The notes under the pieces: model-generated
Told to the model about the DNA's origin: nothing
Database searches by the model: none
Seen by the model: the letters and a program-made list of their open reading frames with translations, nothing else
In this document: positions 47,457 to 57,642 of the stretch, one piece after another
Position numbering within the stretch: the first letter of the stretch is position 1
How the letters are laid out: every line of letters starts with the position of its first letter
Made by a program: the position numbers and the translations under genes
NCBI GenBank assembly: GCA_013286305.1
Contig: JABDFW010000004.1
Coordinates: 36,270 to 100,269 of the forward strand
Direction of reading: 5' to 3'
Origin: Bacteroidota bacterium
GTDB taxonomy: Bacteria > Bacteroidota > Bacteroidia > Chitinophagales > Chitinophagaceae
DNA: 64,000 nucleotides

Positions 47457-50400
47457 TTAGTACTTGATTATTTTTTTATTATAAGTGCCTTTTTCAGTAA
47501 TTATTTTAACTAAGTAAATGCCCTGTTGTAAAGTAGAAATATCAATGTTGCTTCCATTAGTCACTGGTAGTTGCCGCAAAAGTTTGCCGTCAATTGTGTA
47601 CAATTCTATGGTGCTTTTTCCGGCTTCCTTTATTGCGACTTTAAAGCTGCTTTTAGCAGGATTAGGATAAATAATAGTAGCGGCGGCCGTACCATCCGTA
47701 CCATCGTCTACGGGAATTGCGGAGTGCTGCACTTTTTTAATTGCTTGCAAGCTGGTTGTTTCTACCTGTACAAATTGCCATTGCTGGTTATTGCCGCCGG
47801 TATAATCCCATACCTGGATGTTTGCACCGTTAGCAGTAGAAACATCCTGTACGTCTAATGATTTACCGCTATTGAGATTAATGATTTTATAATAACCGCC
47901 TCCAAGGGAAGTTACCGTCCATTTGAACTCATTGCCTGAAGTACAGGTTCTTTGCTGCACTTTTTCACCGTTAACAGTACCGGTAGCAGAAGGGGCAAGG
48001 CACATTTGGGTAGATTTTACTATTATGTTGTAGTTTCCTCCGCCTGCATCTGCAAATTTCCAGCGTTGGTTACTGCCGCCGCCGTTTGTAACATCCCATT
48101 GCTGAATTTGCGTACCGCTTGTTGTTGAATTATTGGTAACATCTAAACCTTTACCGCTGTTTCTTGAAAGAATATTGTAATAGCCCGGGAACGCTGATGT
48201 ACTAACGGTTATTACACTGGTTGCCGTTTTGCCGCCATCCTGCGTGGTAACCGTAATGGTGGCTGTACCGGCGGCTACGCCGGTTACCAAACCTGTTGTG
48301 CTTACGGTGGCAATGGCCGTACTGCTGCTGCTCCAGGTAACGGTTTTATTGGTAGCGTTGGCAGGCGTAACAGTGGCGGTTAATTGTTGCGTTGAACCAA
48401 TACTTACCGTTGCCGATGTTGGGCTGACGGTTACGCCTGTAACTGCAACCGGGGTAACGGTAATGGCACTGGTGGCCGTTTTACCGCCATCCTGCGTGGT
48501 AACGGTAACAGTGGCGGTACCCGCAGCTACAGCAGTCACCAAACCCGTGGTGCTTACTGTGGCAACCGATGTGTTGCTGCTGCTCCATGTAACATTTGTA
48601 TTGGTGGCGTTGGCCGGGGAGACAGTTGCTGTAAGCTGTGTTGTCGAGCCTATAACAATGGATGCTGTTGTGGGGCTTACAGTAACACCTGTAACCGGGA
48701 TAGTTGCTACATTTCTCACTTCAACCTGGTCTATGTTGTAACTTCCGCCAACAATTTGCAGCCTTAATATTTTATTATTGCCGCCTGTGAAAGCAATATT
48801 TGCAACGGTTACAACCTGGAACGTACTATACGACCCGGTATTTGGGATATTAATGGTAGTTAAGGTAACCCCGTCTAATTTCACGATCATCTGCTCTCCT
48901 GAATTGGGCGATGCCACCGTGGCCAGGAATGAATAGGTTCCGGCAGTTACATTTACCGTATAGTCCATCCATTCACCATCGACGGTCCATCCAACGGTGT
49001 AACCGCTGGTGCCTGATATCTGCGCAATATCCACCCCTTCATTGGGGCGGTATGCACCACCGTCATTGGTCGGGTCTGAATCGTTGTAGGCAACACCTTG
49101 GCCGCCCAAATTATAATTTTCGGCTTGTATTATACCCGGCAAGCCAACCGGGCTGCCCAAATATGGCTGCTCGCCATTTACAGTTATAGCGCTGGTTGCA
49201 GTAAAATTTCCACTCACCGTTTTTACAGTAATGGTTGCGGTGCCCGGTGCAACACCAGTCACCAGTCCCGAGGTGCTTACCGTTGCCGCAGCGGTATTGC
49301 TGGATGTCCAGGTGACATTGGTATTGGAAGCGTTAGACGGCGATACAGTTGCTGTTAACTGCTGTGTTTGATTGGGATAGATGGATGCGGTTGTTGGGCT
49401 GACGGTTACGCCAGTTGTTGCAACCACCGTTACCGTAATGGCGGAAGTTGCTGTTTTACCGCCATCCTGTGTTGTGACCGTGATAGTTGCAGTGCCGGCG
49501 GCTACGCCTGTAACAAGGCCGGTGGAGCTTACAGAAGCCACCGATGCATTGCTTGATGACCAGGTTACATTTGTATTGGTAGCGTTTGCAGGCGCTATGG
49601 TAGCGGTAAGCTGGGTGGTGCTGTTCACGGCAACACTTGCTGATGTTGGGCTTACACTAACACCTGTAACAGCCACCGGCGCGCCAGTCGTCCAGTTAAA
49701 GGTAACCGCAGATGCTGCGGGAATGGTATAGTCAAATGCAGCGGAGCCTGAAATGACCCGTACTGTTGTACTTGTGGTGGCTGCATTGTAAACGAGCAGG
49801 GCTATTGAGTTATCGGGATTGCGGAACCCGGCGCATACCACTGAAGTATTATTGCTGGATGTAGAGAACCTGAGCGCCCCCGCCTTTACAAATTTAGATA
49901 TCTGCCCGATAATGTAATATTGAACATTACGGGTATAGCTTGTACTGCTGTTGACGGTATACGCGCCGAGACAGGAAGTACAGCCGCCTGGTGTATGTGG
50001 CCCGAGTGAAGGGCTGCTTGCAACATTCCAGTCAATGGCGGTTTTGCTCCAGTTGTTGGCCGAGCCGATCACCACATTTTGGATATGCCAGCCAAAGTCG
50101 CCCGAGAAATTTGTTGGTGAGCCGGTGAACTGCTCTGTAAAGTAGACGTTCTTGTTGGTAGCGCTGTATACTGTTGTTAAAGCAGAAATGCTGCCTGCGT
50201 ACAGGTGGAATGCCGATCCGTCCACATAGCTGCTGTTATTGCATACAAAAGTGGGGTAGTTGGTATCGTCACAGTTATGGTCGTAGGCGATGATCTTAAT
50301 GGAGCCAAAGCCGGCCGAAGCCATTTGAGGGCCCAATTGCTGGTTGATGAAATTTGTCTCCTCCGAAGAGGCCATCGACATACTTGGGTCATTATTGGGG

Positions 50401-51098
50401 TTCTCAGGTTCATTTTGCGGCGTTATGCCCCAGATGTTGATGCCTAAGGCTTTCATGGCCTGGAAATACTTTACAAAATAGAGTGCATATGCTGCGTAAT
50501 ACTGGGTCTGCAAACTGCCCCCAACCCAGGCATTGTTCGATTTCATCCATATCGGCGGCGACCAGGGAGTAGCCAGTATCTTTATATTGGGGTTAATGGC
50601 CAGTATCTTTTGAAGTACGGGCACCAGGTAAGTAAGATCGGGACCGGAAAGGCTAAAATTATTCATGTTAACATCTACGGCAGTGCCGTCGTAGCTGTAT
50701 TCCGAACTGCTCAGGTCAGTGGCGCCGATGCCAATACGCACTATGGAACCGCTCAATCCTGTTGTGGGATTGAACAGTTCATTCAGCAGCGCGTTTTGCT
50801 GGGTTGATGCTAAACTGGTGATTAATTCAGCGCTGCCTTCAGTCATCATCCATCCAAAGCCTTCCATGGATTGATAGGTAGTACCGGTAGTTAACGTGAC
50901 GGTAGCGGATGTTGGTGTAATGTTAGTTCCAAAACTAACATTGGCCTGTTGTTGCAATAGGGTGGTTTGGTCACCCGTAGTCATCCAGGGGGTAACTGTT
51001 TGGGATATGGCCCTGGTACTAAAAAAACTTAGAAATAGTATGACCAGCGTTAAACAGACGCACAAAGATCTTTTGTGTGTTTTGGCAATGGCAATCAT
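47457..51098 (-). CDS. Secreted multidomain GH30 glycoside hydrolase with T9SS sorting
   Basis: About 1213 residues from the Met that begins a good signal peptide (SLCVCLTLVILFLSFFSTRA); a Met 26 codons earlier is less likely. Order by residue: GH30 catalytic (about 35-390), with the acid/base Glu in GITPQNEPENP (near 231) and the nucleophile Glu in VYFTEQFTGSP (near 326); GH30 beta domain (to 470); two Big_2 Ig-like domains; a CBM6 (about 645-795, PGIIQAENYNLGGQGVAYND); two more Big_2; a ricin-type beta-trefoil (970-1105, with three QxW repeats such as NGGGSNQRWKF and GGNNQQWQF); and a T9SS sorting domain (IIYPNPAKSSFKVA ... NKKIIKY). GH30 acts on beta-glucans, glucosylceramide or xylan; the substrate is not readable. 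It faces a probable regulator at 51494. Confidence 0.9.
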   Translation of the reverse strand: MIAIAKTHKRSLCVCLTLVILFLSFFSTRAISQTVTPWMTTGDQTTLLQQQANVSFGTNITPTSATVTLTTGTTYQSMEGFGWMMTEGSAELITSLASTQQNALLNELFNPTTGLSGSIVRIGIGATDLSSSEYSYDGTAVDVNMNNFSLSGPDLTYLVPVLQKILAINPNIKILATPWSPPIWMKSNNAWVGGSLQTQYYAAYALYFVKYFQAMKALGINIWGITPQNEPENPNNDPSMSMASSEETNFINQQLGPQMASAGFGSIKIIAYDHNCDDTNYPTFVCNNSSYVDGSAFHLYAGSISALTTVYSATNKNVYFTEQFTGSPTNFSGDFGWHIQNVVIGSANNWSKTAIDWNVASSPSLGPHTPGGCTSCLGAYTVNSSTSYTRNVQYYIIGQISKFVKAGALRFSTSSNNTSVVCAGFRNPDNSIALLVYNAATTSTTVRVISGSAAFDYTIPAASAVTFNWTTGAPVAVTGVSVSPTSASVAVNSTTQLTATIAPANATNTNVTWSSSNASVASVSSTGLVTGVAAGTATITVTTQDGGKTATSAITVTVVATTGVTVSPTTASIYPNQTQQLTATVSPSNASNTNVTWTSSNTAAATVSTSGLVTGVAPGTATITVKTVSGNFTATSAITVNGEQPYLGSPVGLPGIIQAENYNLGGQGVAYNDSDPTNDGGAYRPNEGVDIAQISGTSGYTVGWTVDGEWMDYTVNVTAGTYSFLATVASPNSGEQMIVKLDGVTLTTINIPNTGSYSTFQVVTVANIAFTGGNNKILRLQIVGGSYNIDQVEVRNVATIPVTGVTVSPTTASIVIGSTTQLTATVSPANATNTNVTWSSSNTSVATVSTTGLVTAVAAGTATVTVTTQDGGKTATSAITVTPVAVTGVTVSPTSATVSIGSTQQLTATVTPANATNKTVTWSSSSTAIATVSTTGLVTGVAAGTATITVTTQDGGKTATSVITVSTSAFPGYYNILSRNSGKGLDVTNNSTTSGTQIQQWDVTNGGGSNQRWKFADAGGGNYNIIVKSTQMCLAPSATGTVNGEKVQQRTCTSGNEFKWTVTSLGGGYYKIINLNSGKSLDVQDVSTANGANIQVWDYTGGNNQQWQFVQVETTSLQAIKKVQHSAIPVDDGTDGTAAATIIYPNPAKSSFKVAIKEAGKSTIELYTIDGKLLRQLPVTNGSNIDISTLQQGIYLVKIITEKGTYNKKIIKY

Positions 51099-51493
51099 TT
51101 TTTGTGGTTTTTGAGGATTAATGAAAATGAAATTCAATAAATTTGTTTTGCAATCTTGTAATTCGAAAATAAACAATTTGCAAAGGCGTCCGTAAGAATA
51201 GCGGGCTTACAAAAACACATCATTTTAAAGTTTCTAACCCTACAAAAACACATTTTTTTATTTTACATTAACTGATTATCAATGAGTTAATATATAAAAA
51301 ATCGAATGTTAAAAATGTTAATTTGTTAAACAGGCTTGCAAGCATTTGTAGATTGAATTAGTGGCTACATTCGTTAAACGGTTGCTTATAGGCTAATTAT
51401 TTCCAGGTTCACCTCTTAAAAGAATATTGCGAAAGCAATATTCGGTAAAGGTTGTAAATAAGAAATACCCCGAATTTAATAAAAATACTTGCC
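51099..51493. promoter_or_regulatory. Divergent control region between GH30 and its probable regulator
   Basis: The 395-base gap holds a 13-base direct repeat TACAAAAACACAT at 51208-51220 and 51241-51253, 33 bases apart (about three helical turns), 110-155 bases upstream of the GH30 start. It also holds a perfect hairpin GAATATTGC-GAAA-GCAATATTC (51422-51443), 51 bases upstream of the regulator start. Both are plausible control sites; neither can be assigned without experiment. Confidence 0.5.
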
Positions 51494-54370
51494 ATGAATT
51501 TATTCAAGGTTTACTGTTTTTTTATTGTATGCCTTTTTATAATAAATAAAATAGGTGCCCAGGTGCAGGAAACCGGGCTACCAGGAATAAAAAATTACAA
51601 ACGGTATGATTACAATGGGGCAACCCAAAATTGGAATATTGACCAGGATAAAAACGAAAACCTGTATTTTGCAAACAATGCCGGGCTATTTCAGTTTGAT
51701 GGCAGTTCATGGAACAAATTCGACCTTACTAACCACTCCGCTGTCCGGTCGCTCAGGGTGGGTGATTCGGACAGGATCTATGTAGGCGGCCATGATGAGT
51801 TTGGTTTTTTTAAACCGGATGAAAAGGGCAAACTGGCCTACCATTCCCTGCTGCCTCTTTTAAATGAAAGCTCAAGAAAGTCCATTGATTTTATATGGAA
51901 GATACACCTGTTTAACAACGAGGTAATATTTCAATCTTTTACACAGGCCTACATTTATGATGGTAAAAAAATAAGGTACCTGGAAGCCCCCAACCGCTTT
52001 CAGTTCTCTTTTATAGTTAAAGGCAGATTATATTTCCAGGACATATCTGCCGGCCTCTTTGAATATAAAAACAATGTATTGGTTCCGTTGCCGGGCACTG
52101 AAATGCTTAATGCGGCAGAGGTTTGGGGTATATTCCCGTTAAGCGGCAACAGGCTTCTCATTACCACCTTAAATAAAGGCGCTTTTATTTACACCCTTAA
52201 TGGCCTTACTCCATGGAATACAGATGCAGGTAATTTTATAAAAAGGGAGGGTTCCCTAGGAGGGGTAAGTATAAAAGATAACTACATCGTTTTCAATTCT
52301 GTGCTTGATGGCGCGATCATTTCTGATACCAGCGGAAAAATAGTACAGCACCTGGATGAGAAAAACGGGCTTCAAAATAATACCATCCTGTCTTCTTTTG
52401 TTGACAACAAGAATAATTTATGGCTGGCACTGGATAATGGGATTGATTTTATTAACGAAAGTTCGCCGATAACCTACTTTGGTTCCAGTTATAATATCAG
52501 CACCGTTTACGCTTCCATTTTGTATAAACAGAACCTTTATGTCGCCACCAACCAGGGCCTTTTTTACCAACCTTTAGGTAAATCAATAAATAAAGATCAG
52601 TTTACGCTTGTAGAAGGCACAACCGGCCAGGCCTGGAACATACAGGAAATAGACAGCCAGTTATTTTGCGCCAGCAATAGAGGGCTTTTACTAATCTCCG
52701 GCCCCAGAGCAATTAAAATCCTTGATGCAAATGGGTATTGGTGCATTAAAAAAATACCTGGCCAGCCAAATCTATTCATGGGTTCGCTTTATAACGGGTT
52801 TTCCATTTTTGAAAAAAAGAACGGGCAATGGGTTTTTAGAAATAACATAGAAGGTGATGGCACATCAGGAAATGCTTTTGAAATTGGGGGAGCAGACGTC
52901 TGGTTACTTAAAGACAGCCTGCTTTATCAAATGAAATTAAACAATAATTTTAGCCGGTTTAAATTAACTAAAACATATCGGAACTTATCTGATACAGTAA
53001 AAGGGGTATCAGGTGTCTATCTTTTAAACAATAAAATTTATTTCCAAAGCGGCAATCACTTTTATAATTATTGGACAGAACTCGGTATGTTCAGGGAAGA
53101 TAAAAAAATAAACGGTCTGTTTAAAGATGTTCCTCCTATACGATTTTTACAACAGGATGCGAATGGGAATATCTGGTATGTATATAACGAATCCTTTGGC
53201 ATGTTGAAAAAAACAGGGAATGGCAATTACCTGAATGTAGCGGCGCCATTTGCAGGCCTTAAGGGAAACCTTGTATATGATTATTTATCCGTTAACGTCG
53301 TTGATACACAGAATGTTTTTATTGGGCTCACCAACGGCTTAGGTCATTTTAATCCAATGCTCATAAGTAACAGGCTGGCAAAACCCAGGGTTTATATCAG
53401 GAGCTTCTCTTTCCCGGGCGACACGCTGATTTTTGGTAACAGCCAGCACACGCTGATTGAAAAACCGGCAATACCTTATCAATCAAATAATGTAAAATTC
53501 ACCTTTTCGTCTCCCATGTACGAAAGCCTGGAGAATATTGAATTTTCTTACAAACTGGAGGGGTTTGACAATGCCTGGAGTGATTGGACGCGTTTAAATA
53601 TTAAAGAATATACCAATTTGCATGAAGGTGGCTATAAGATGTATGTAAGGGCACGAAACAGTTTTGGGGCTTTGTCTGAACCGGCTGTTGTTTCATTTGA
53701 TGTCTCTCCCCCTTTTTACAGGCATGCCGCTGCTTATTTGTTATACCTAAGTATTCTCATTATTTGCATTATTCTGCTGCAATTACGGATAAAAATGAAG
53801 ATCAGGAAACACAAATATTATGAAACTATAGAACAACGGAAACTATACCTTGAAAAGGAGGCCAGGATAAAATTGGAACAGGATGAACTCGAAAAAGAAA
53901 TAAAGCAATTAAAAATTGAAAAATTACAGATCAGCCTGCTGGCAAAAGACAAGGAACTGGTAAATAATTCCTTCCAGGTAGTTAAGAAAAATAAAATGCT
54001 GAACGGGATTATACAAAAAATTAAAAATATTGATGATGAAACGGTGGAAGAACCTACAAAAGGCAAACTGCATAAACTGACTAAAAGTATTATTAAAGAT
54101 TTAGAGTCAGACAATGGCTGGAATAATTTGGAAAGGCATATTAAAAATGTACACTTTGATTTTCTTAAGCGTTTAAAGGAAAAATACCCCGATATTTCTC
54201 CCCGGGAACTGGATTTGGCCTGCTATTTATTAATGAATATGTCATCCAAAGAAATTGCAGAGATTATGAATATTTCTAATGAAAGTGTTGAACTGGCCCG
54301 CTATCGGCTAAGGAAAAAAATGGGGCTTGGCAGGAATGACAATCTAATTGGTTTTTTAATGAGTATTTAA
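51494..54370 (+). CDS. Propeller-sensor, Y_Y_Y and LuxR-type HTH regulator
   Basis: 958 residues. A signal peptide (1-22) is followed by a large periplasmic beta-propeller (about 35-620) with repeats such as WNIDQDKNENLYFANNAGLF and ILSSFVDNKNNLWLALDNGI, then a Y_Y_Y domain (about 660-735, FSYKLEGFDNAWSDWTRLNI), one TM (about 745-768), a coiled coil (775-850) and a C-terminal LuxR/GerE helix-turn-helix (SPRELDLACYLLMNMSSKEI then AEIMNISNESVELARYRLRK). It lacks kinase and receiver domains, so it is a one-piece membrane-spanning sensor and transcription factor. Position head-to-head with GH30 suggests it controls that gene in response to a glycan. Confidence 0.88.
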   Translation: MNLFKVYCFFIVCLFIINKIGAQVQETGLPGIKNYKRYDYNGATQNWNIDQDKNENLYFANNAGLFQFDGSSWNKFDLTNHSAVRSLRVGDSDRIYVGGHDEFGFFKPDEKGKLAYHSLLPLLNESSRKSIDFIWKIHLFNNEVIFQSFTQAYIYDGKKIRYLEAPNRFQFSFIVKGRLYFQDISAGLFEYKNNVLVPLPGTEMLNAAEVWGIFPLSGNRLLITTLNKGAFIYTLNGLTPWNTDAGNFIKREGSLGGVSIKDNYIVFNSVLDGAIISDTSGKIVQHLDEKNGLQNNTILSSFVDNKNNLWLALDNGIDFINESSPITYFGSSYNISTVYASILYKQNLYVATNQGLFYQPLGKSINKDQFTLVEGTTGQAWNIQEIDSQLFCASNRGLLLISGPRAIKILDANGYWCIKKIPGQPNLFMGSLYNGFSIFEKKNGQWVFRNNIEGDGTSGNAFEIGGADVWLLKDSLLYQMKLNNNFSRFKLTKTYRNLSDTVKGVSGVYLLNNKIYFQSGNHFYNYWTELGMFREDKKINGLFKDVPPIRFLQQDANGNIWYVYNESFGMLKKTGNGNYLNVAAPFAGLKGNLVYDYLSVNVVDTQNVFIGLTNGLGHFNPMLISNRLAKPRVYIRSFSFPGDTLIFGNSQHTLIEKPAIPYQSNNVKFTFSSPMYESLENIEFSYKLEGFDNAWSDWTRLNIKEYTNLHEGGYKMYVRARNSFGALSEPAVVSFDVSPPFYRHAAAYLLYLSILIICIILLQLRIKMKIRKHKYYETIEQRKLYLEKEARIKLEQDELEKEIKQLKIEKLQISLLAKDKELVNNSFQVVKKNKMLNGIIQKIKNIDDETVEEPTKGKLHKLTKSIIKDLESDNGWNNLERHIKNVHFDFLKRLKEKYPDISPRELDLACYLLMNMSSKEIAEIMNISNESVELARYRLRKKMGLGRNDNLIGFLMSI

Positions 54371-54410
54371 ATTAAAACTTTTCCTTTCTCCCCAAAAGCT
54401 TGCTCTACAG

Positions 54411-54628
54411 CCCTGTGGTTATTTGTTAACCGTTATCTATCCTCTGTCAACTATTACTTCAGCAGATTGCCACAAAAATCTCCACCCACAAACCCCCGCC
54501 AATTTTTTCGCAATGACGAAGCGTATGTGTTAATGACTTACTGACCAATGATCCAATGACTTTTCCTGACTATCATCTGTCAACTTCTTCCTTAATGACT
54601 TACTGGCCAATGACCCAATGACTTTTCC
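54411..54628 (+). repeat. Composite repeat, partial E then B and C
   Basis: A fragment of module E (CTGTGGTTATTTGTTAACCG) precedes module B (54462-54530: CAGCAGATTGCCACAAAAAT ... TTTTTTCGCAATGACGAAGC) and module C (54531-54628, TGAC words and ATCATCTGTCAACTTCTTCC). The rest of the 408-base gap (54629-54778) holds nothing I can name. Confidence 0.75.
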
Positions 54629-54778
54629 TAATGATATATTGCCCGTAATTCTTGGCTTTAGTAAAATAGTTTAACTTTATCATTATACACACCTTCCCGC
54701 AGGGTGGGATCATCCGCCCGGCATAGGGCCACCAGGGAGACATTGCGGTGGAGGGGAAACATTTAAACAAATAACAAA

Positions 54779-55351
54779 ATGAGAAATTTAATTTTTTTTA
54801 TGCACACTTCACTTGACGGCTTTGTGGCTGGACTTAACGGAGAGATGGACTGGATAAATTTAGACGATGCTCTGTTTGACTTTGTTGCTACTATGACAGA
54901 CAAAGCCGACACTGCACTTTATGGACGGGTAACTTATGAAATGATGCAAAGTTATTGGCCAAATGCTGGTGAAAAACCAAATGCATCTAAACACGACAAA
55001 GAACATTCGGCCTGGTATAACAAAGTTTCAAAAATCGTTTTATCAAAGACAATCAGTGAAAAAGGACTTGACAACACTATAGTTATTAGCGACCAGCTTA
55101 CAGACAACATAAATAAAATAAAAAAACAAGACGGAAAAAATATTTTAATTTTTGGAAGCCCTTCCGCTTCTCATTCATTAATGAGTCACAGACTAATTGA
55201 TGAGTTTTGGTTATTTGTTAATCCGATATTGCTTGGACAAGGAATGCCGCTATTTAAAGATGTTACTGAAACGACTAAACTGAAACTTATAGAAACGAAA
55301 ACATTTCCTTGCGGAGTCATTGCCCTTCACTACGAAACAAAACGCAATTAA
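54779..55351 (+). CDS. RibD C-terminal/dihydrofolate-reductase-like protein
   Basis: 190 residues with the RibD_C pattern: start MRNLIFFMHTSLDGFVAGLN, then ADTALYGRVTYEMMQSYWPN, KIVLSKTISEKGLDNTIVIS, ILIFGSPSASHSLMSHRLID, and the end FWLFVNPILLGQGMPLFKDV. It is one domain, with the usual length. This family is often called dihydrofolate reductase family, but true DHFR activity is rarely shown. A related gene lies at 58511, with similar order of motifs. Confidence 0.85.
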   Translation: MRNLIFFMHTSLDGFVAGLNGEMDWINLDDALFDFVATMTDKADTALYGRVTYEMMQSYWPNAGEKPNASKHDKEHSAWYNKVSKIVLSKTISEKGLDNTIVISDQLTDNINKIKKQDGKNILIFGSPSASHSLMSHRLIDEFWLFVNPILLGQGMPLFKDVTETTKLKLIETKTFPCGVIALHYETKRN

Positions 55352-55385
55352 TGGACAACGCAGTCAAAAATAAATTTCCCCGGCA

Positions 55386-55748
55386 ATTCATAGAGCTCCG
55401 CAGGGCTCTGCGAATTTGCTAATAAAATCCAGTCCGGGACCTCGGACTGTCTCTGGCACTTGCCTTCCGGCAGGTAGGTTCAGGGTTCAGAAGCCAAATA
55501 AAACTTATTTCAGCCGATTGCCACAAAAATCCCCCCTCAAACCCACGCTGATTTTTTCACAATGACGAGTAATGCTCGTCATAACGAAGCGGAATAGCGG
55601 CAATGCGCGATAGCTTCCGCTGTGGTTATCTGTCAACTTTACCTCATCAGATTGCCACAAAAATCCCCACCCACAAACCCCCGCTGATTTTTTCGCAATG
55701 ACGATGTCTGCCGTTTAATGACTTATTGACTAAGGACCCAATGACTTC
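55386..55748 (+). repeat. Composite repeat, full order D-B-E-B-C
   Basis: D (55386-55500) starts with hairpin ATTCATAGAG/CTCTGCGAAT (55386-55415), then CAGTCCG-GGACCT-CGGACTG (55430-55449). B (55501-55566) and E (55567-55634: CTCGTCATAACGAAGCGGAA ... CTTCCGCTGTGGTTATCTGT, an imperfect dyad) are followed by a second B (55635-55710) and a short C (55711-55748). The same five-part order recurs at 59091-59535. The 519-base gap has no gene. Confidence 0.8.
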
Positions 55749-55792
55749 TGAATTTTTAGCGTTCAATAAATTTTTTTTGAAAAAAATTTTGC

Positions 55793-55835
55793 GCAACCAA
55801 ATTATTGCATATATATTTGCAACCGAATTGTTGCA
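55793..55835. promoter_or_regulatory. Twin operators, probably for the ArsR-family regulator
   Basis: Two copies of one dyad: GCAACCAAATTATTGCA (55793-55809) and GCAACCGAATTGTTGCA (55819-55835), 26 bases apart centre to centre. Each is an inverted repeat (GCAAC...GTTGC in the second). They lie 36-78 bases upstream of the hydrolase gene that leads the ArsR-SRPBCC cluster; ArsR-type repressors bind such sites. Confidence 0.6.
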
Positions 55836-55870
55836 CTATAAAGTATTCCAAATAAAATCTAAACAGCGTT

Positions 55871-56743
55871 ATGAAAAATTTATTCAAAACATGTAACCCT
55901 CTAAAATTGGTGCTACTCATTGCTATTGTGTTTGCAGCACCCCGCTCAAACGGGCAACAGATCAAACCTTCCAACAGTGGGTACGCACCTGTTAATGGCA
56001 TAAAAGTTTATTACGAAGTATATGGCGAGGGCACTCCTTTAGTTTTGTTGCATGGTGCTTTTTATACCATTGGTTTGAACTGGGCCCAATTGATACCTGA
56101 GCTGTCAAAGACCAGGAAAGTAATTGCCATCGAATTGCAGGGGCATGGGCATACTCCGTTGTCAGATAGAAAATTATCGTTTCCAACTTTAGCAAGTGAT
56201 GTAGAAGGCGTAATGGATTACCTGAAAATTGACAGTGCCGATGTTGCAGGGTATAGTATGGGTGGCTCTGTGGCTTACCAGTTTGCTATACAAAGCCCTA
56301 AACGGTTAAGAAAATTAGTGATCATTTCTTCAACTTATAAAAGCACTGGTTGGCTCCCCCAGGTATCCAATGCTTTTAAAGCATTTAAGCCTGAATTTTT
56401 TACCAATAGCCCTATGCAAGCCGCATACGATGCAGTGGCGCCTGATAAAACAAAATGGACAAATTTCTTAGAGCAGATGATTGCTTTCGCCGGGGTGCCA
56501 TTCGACCTGGGCGACGCCAATATTTCCAAAATTTCTGCGCCGGTATTGATCATATCTGGCGACAATGATGGACTGGATAAAATTGAGTTGATGAAAACAT
56601 ACAACCTGTTGGGAGGTGGTGTTTCCGCTGACCTGGGGCCCATGCCAAAATCGCAATTGGCCATTGTTCCTTCACAAGGGCATGTAACCCTGATGATGCA
56701 GTCAACAACGATTTTGGCCTACATGAACAATTTCTTAAAGTAA
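55871..56743 (+). CDS. Exported alpha/beta hydrolase
   Basis: 290 residues. A signal peptide (1-28, ending RSNGQ) precedes an alpha/beta-hydrolase fold: oxyanion region LVLLHGAFYTIGLNW, nucleophile elbow AGYSMGGSVAY (Ser near residue 128), acid Asp in ISGDNDGLDKIE (near 230) and His in PSQGHVTLMM (near 271). The substrate is unknown. It is the first gene after the twin operators and 48 bases upstream of the ArsR gene, so it probably belongs to the same operon. Confidence 0.85.
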   Translation: MKNLFKTCNPLKLVLLIAIVFAAPRSNGQQIKPSNSGYAPVNGIKVYYEVYGEGTPLVLLHGAFYTIGLNWAQLIPELSKTRKVIAIELQGHGHTPLSDRKLSFPTLASDVEGVMDYLKIDSADVAGYSMGGSVAYQFAIQSPKRLRKLVIISSTYKSTGWLPQVSNAFKAFKPEFFTNSPMQAAYDAVAPDKTKWTNFLEQMIAFAGVPFDLGDANISKISAPVLIISGDNDGLDKIELMKTYNLLGGGVSADLGPMPKSQLAIVPSQGHVTLMMQSTTILAYMNNFLK

Positions 56744-56791
56744 CACCGCTGCCGGTACAACCGGTCTATTGCGCGATAAAATATTTTCTAA

Positions 56792-57112
56792 ATGAGACGG
56801 GATGTATTTCAGGCCATTGCCGACCCAACCAGGAGAGCCATTTTGTTGTTGCTTGCCTTACAGGCAATGACGCCTAATGCTATTGCACAAGAATTTAACA
56901 CCAGTCGCCAGGCGGTTTCAAAACACATTAAAATGTTAACCGAATGTAAGTTGGTGAAGCAGGAACAAAAAGGGAGAGAAATTTATTACCACATAAATGC
57001 AGGCAAAATGAATGAGGTTGACAAATGGATTGAACAATTTAAAAAGATTTGGCAAACCCGGTTTAACCAGTTAGACCAGGTATTACTAACTATTAAAAAA
57101 AATAAGAAATGA
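56792..57112 (+). CDS. ArsR-family winged-helix regulator (SdpR-like)
   Basis: 106 residues. [20 protein letters not shown] then [20 protein letters not shown], and [20 protein letters not shown] with the wing GREIYYHIN. There is no CVC metal motif, so it is of the SdpR/autorepressor type rather than a metal sensor. The ATG of the next gene overlaps its stop (ATGA), a common arrangement with SRPBCC proteins. It likely represses this operon through the dyads at 55793-55835. Confidence 0.9.
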   Translation: MRRDVFQAIADPTRRAILLLLALQAMTPNAIAQEFNTSRQAVSKHIKMLTECKLVKQEQKGREIYYHINAGKMNEVDKWIEQFKKIWQTRFNQLDQVLLTIKKNKK

Positions 57113-57615
57113 CAAACAGTTTATTATTCGACTTTACCGTTGACAAATCAATAAAAACGGTAGTTGTAACCAGGGAATTTGAAGCAGAAAAACAATTAGT
57201 TTGGGATGCCTTTACTAAAAAAGAGATACTTGACCAATGGTGGGGGCCAAAGCCCTTGCGTTCCAAAACAAAGTATATGGACTTTAGCGTTGGCGGGCGA
57301 AGATTTTATGCTATGGTAAGCCCGGACGGACAAGAGCGTTGGTCAATTCAGAAATATACTTCCATAAGCCCGATAACCAATTTTAAATTGAAGAATGCTT
57401 TTGCGGACAAAGATGAAAACCCTGAATTGCCGGGTTCTGATTGGGATGTGAATTTCACCGAACAAAACGGAACGACAAAAGTAGACATTATCATTTATAA
57501 CGAATCACTTGACCGAATGGAAAAGATGATTGAAGGAGGCTTCGTCAAGGAAGGATTTATTTTAATGTTTAACAACCTGGATGAGATGTTGCCAGTTTTA
57601 TCGCAACAGCAATAG
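57109..57615 (+). CDS. SRPBCC/AHSA1-domain protein (copy 1)
   Basis: 168 residues with the AHSA1-type pattern: [60 protein letters not shown], and the C-terminal helix [20 protein letters not shown]. It overlaps the ArsR stop by 4 bases. ArsR plus SRPBCC pairs are widespread; the ligand is usually unknown. A near-identical copy follows at 57784. Confidence 0.88.
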   Translation: MTNSLLFDFTVDKSIKTVVVTREFEAEKQLVWDAFTKKEILDQWWGPKPLRSKTKYMDFSVGGRRFYAMVSPDGQERWSIQKYTSISPITNFKLKNAFADKDENPELPGSDWDVNFTEQNGTTKVDIIIYNESLDRMEKMIEGGFVKEGFILMFNNLDEMLPVLSQQQ

Positions 57616-57642
57616 AAAGAAAAACGGGACGCAATTACAAGT

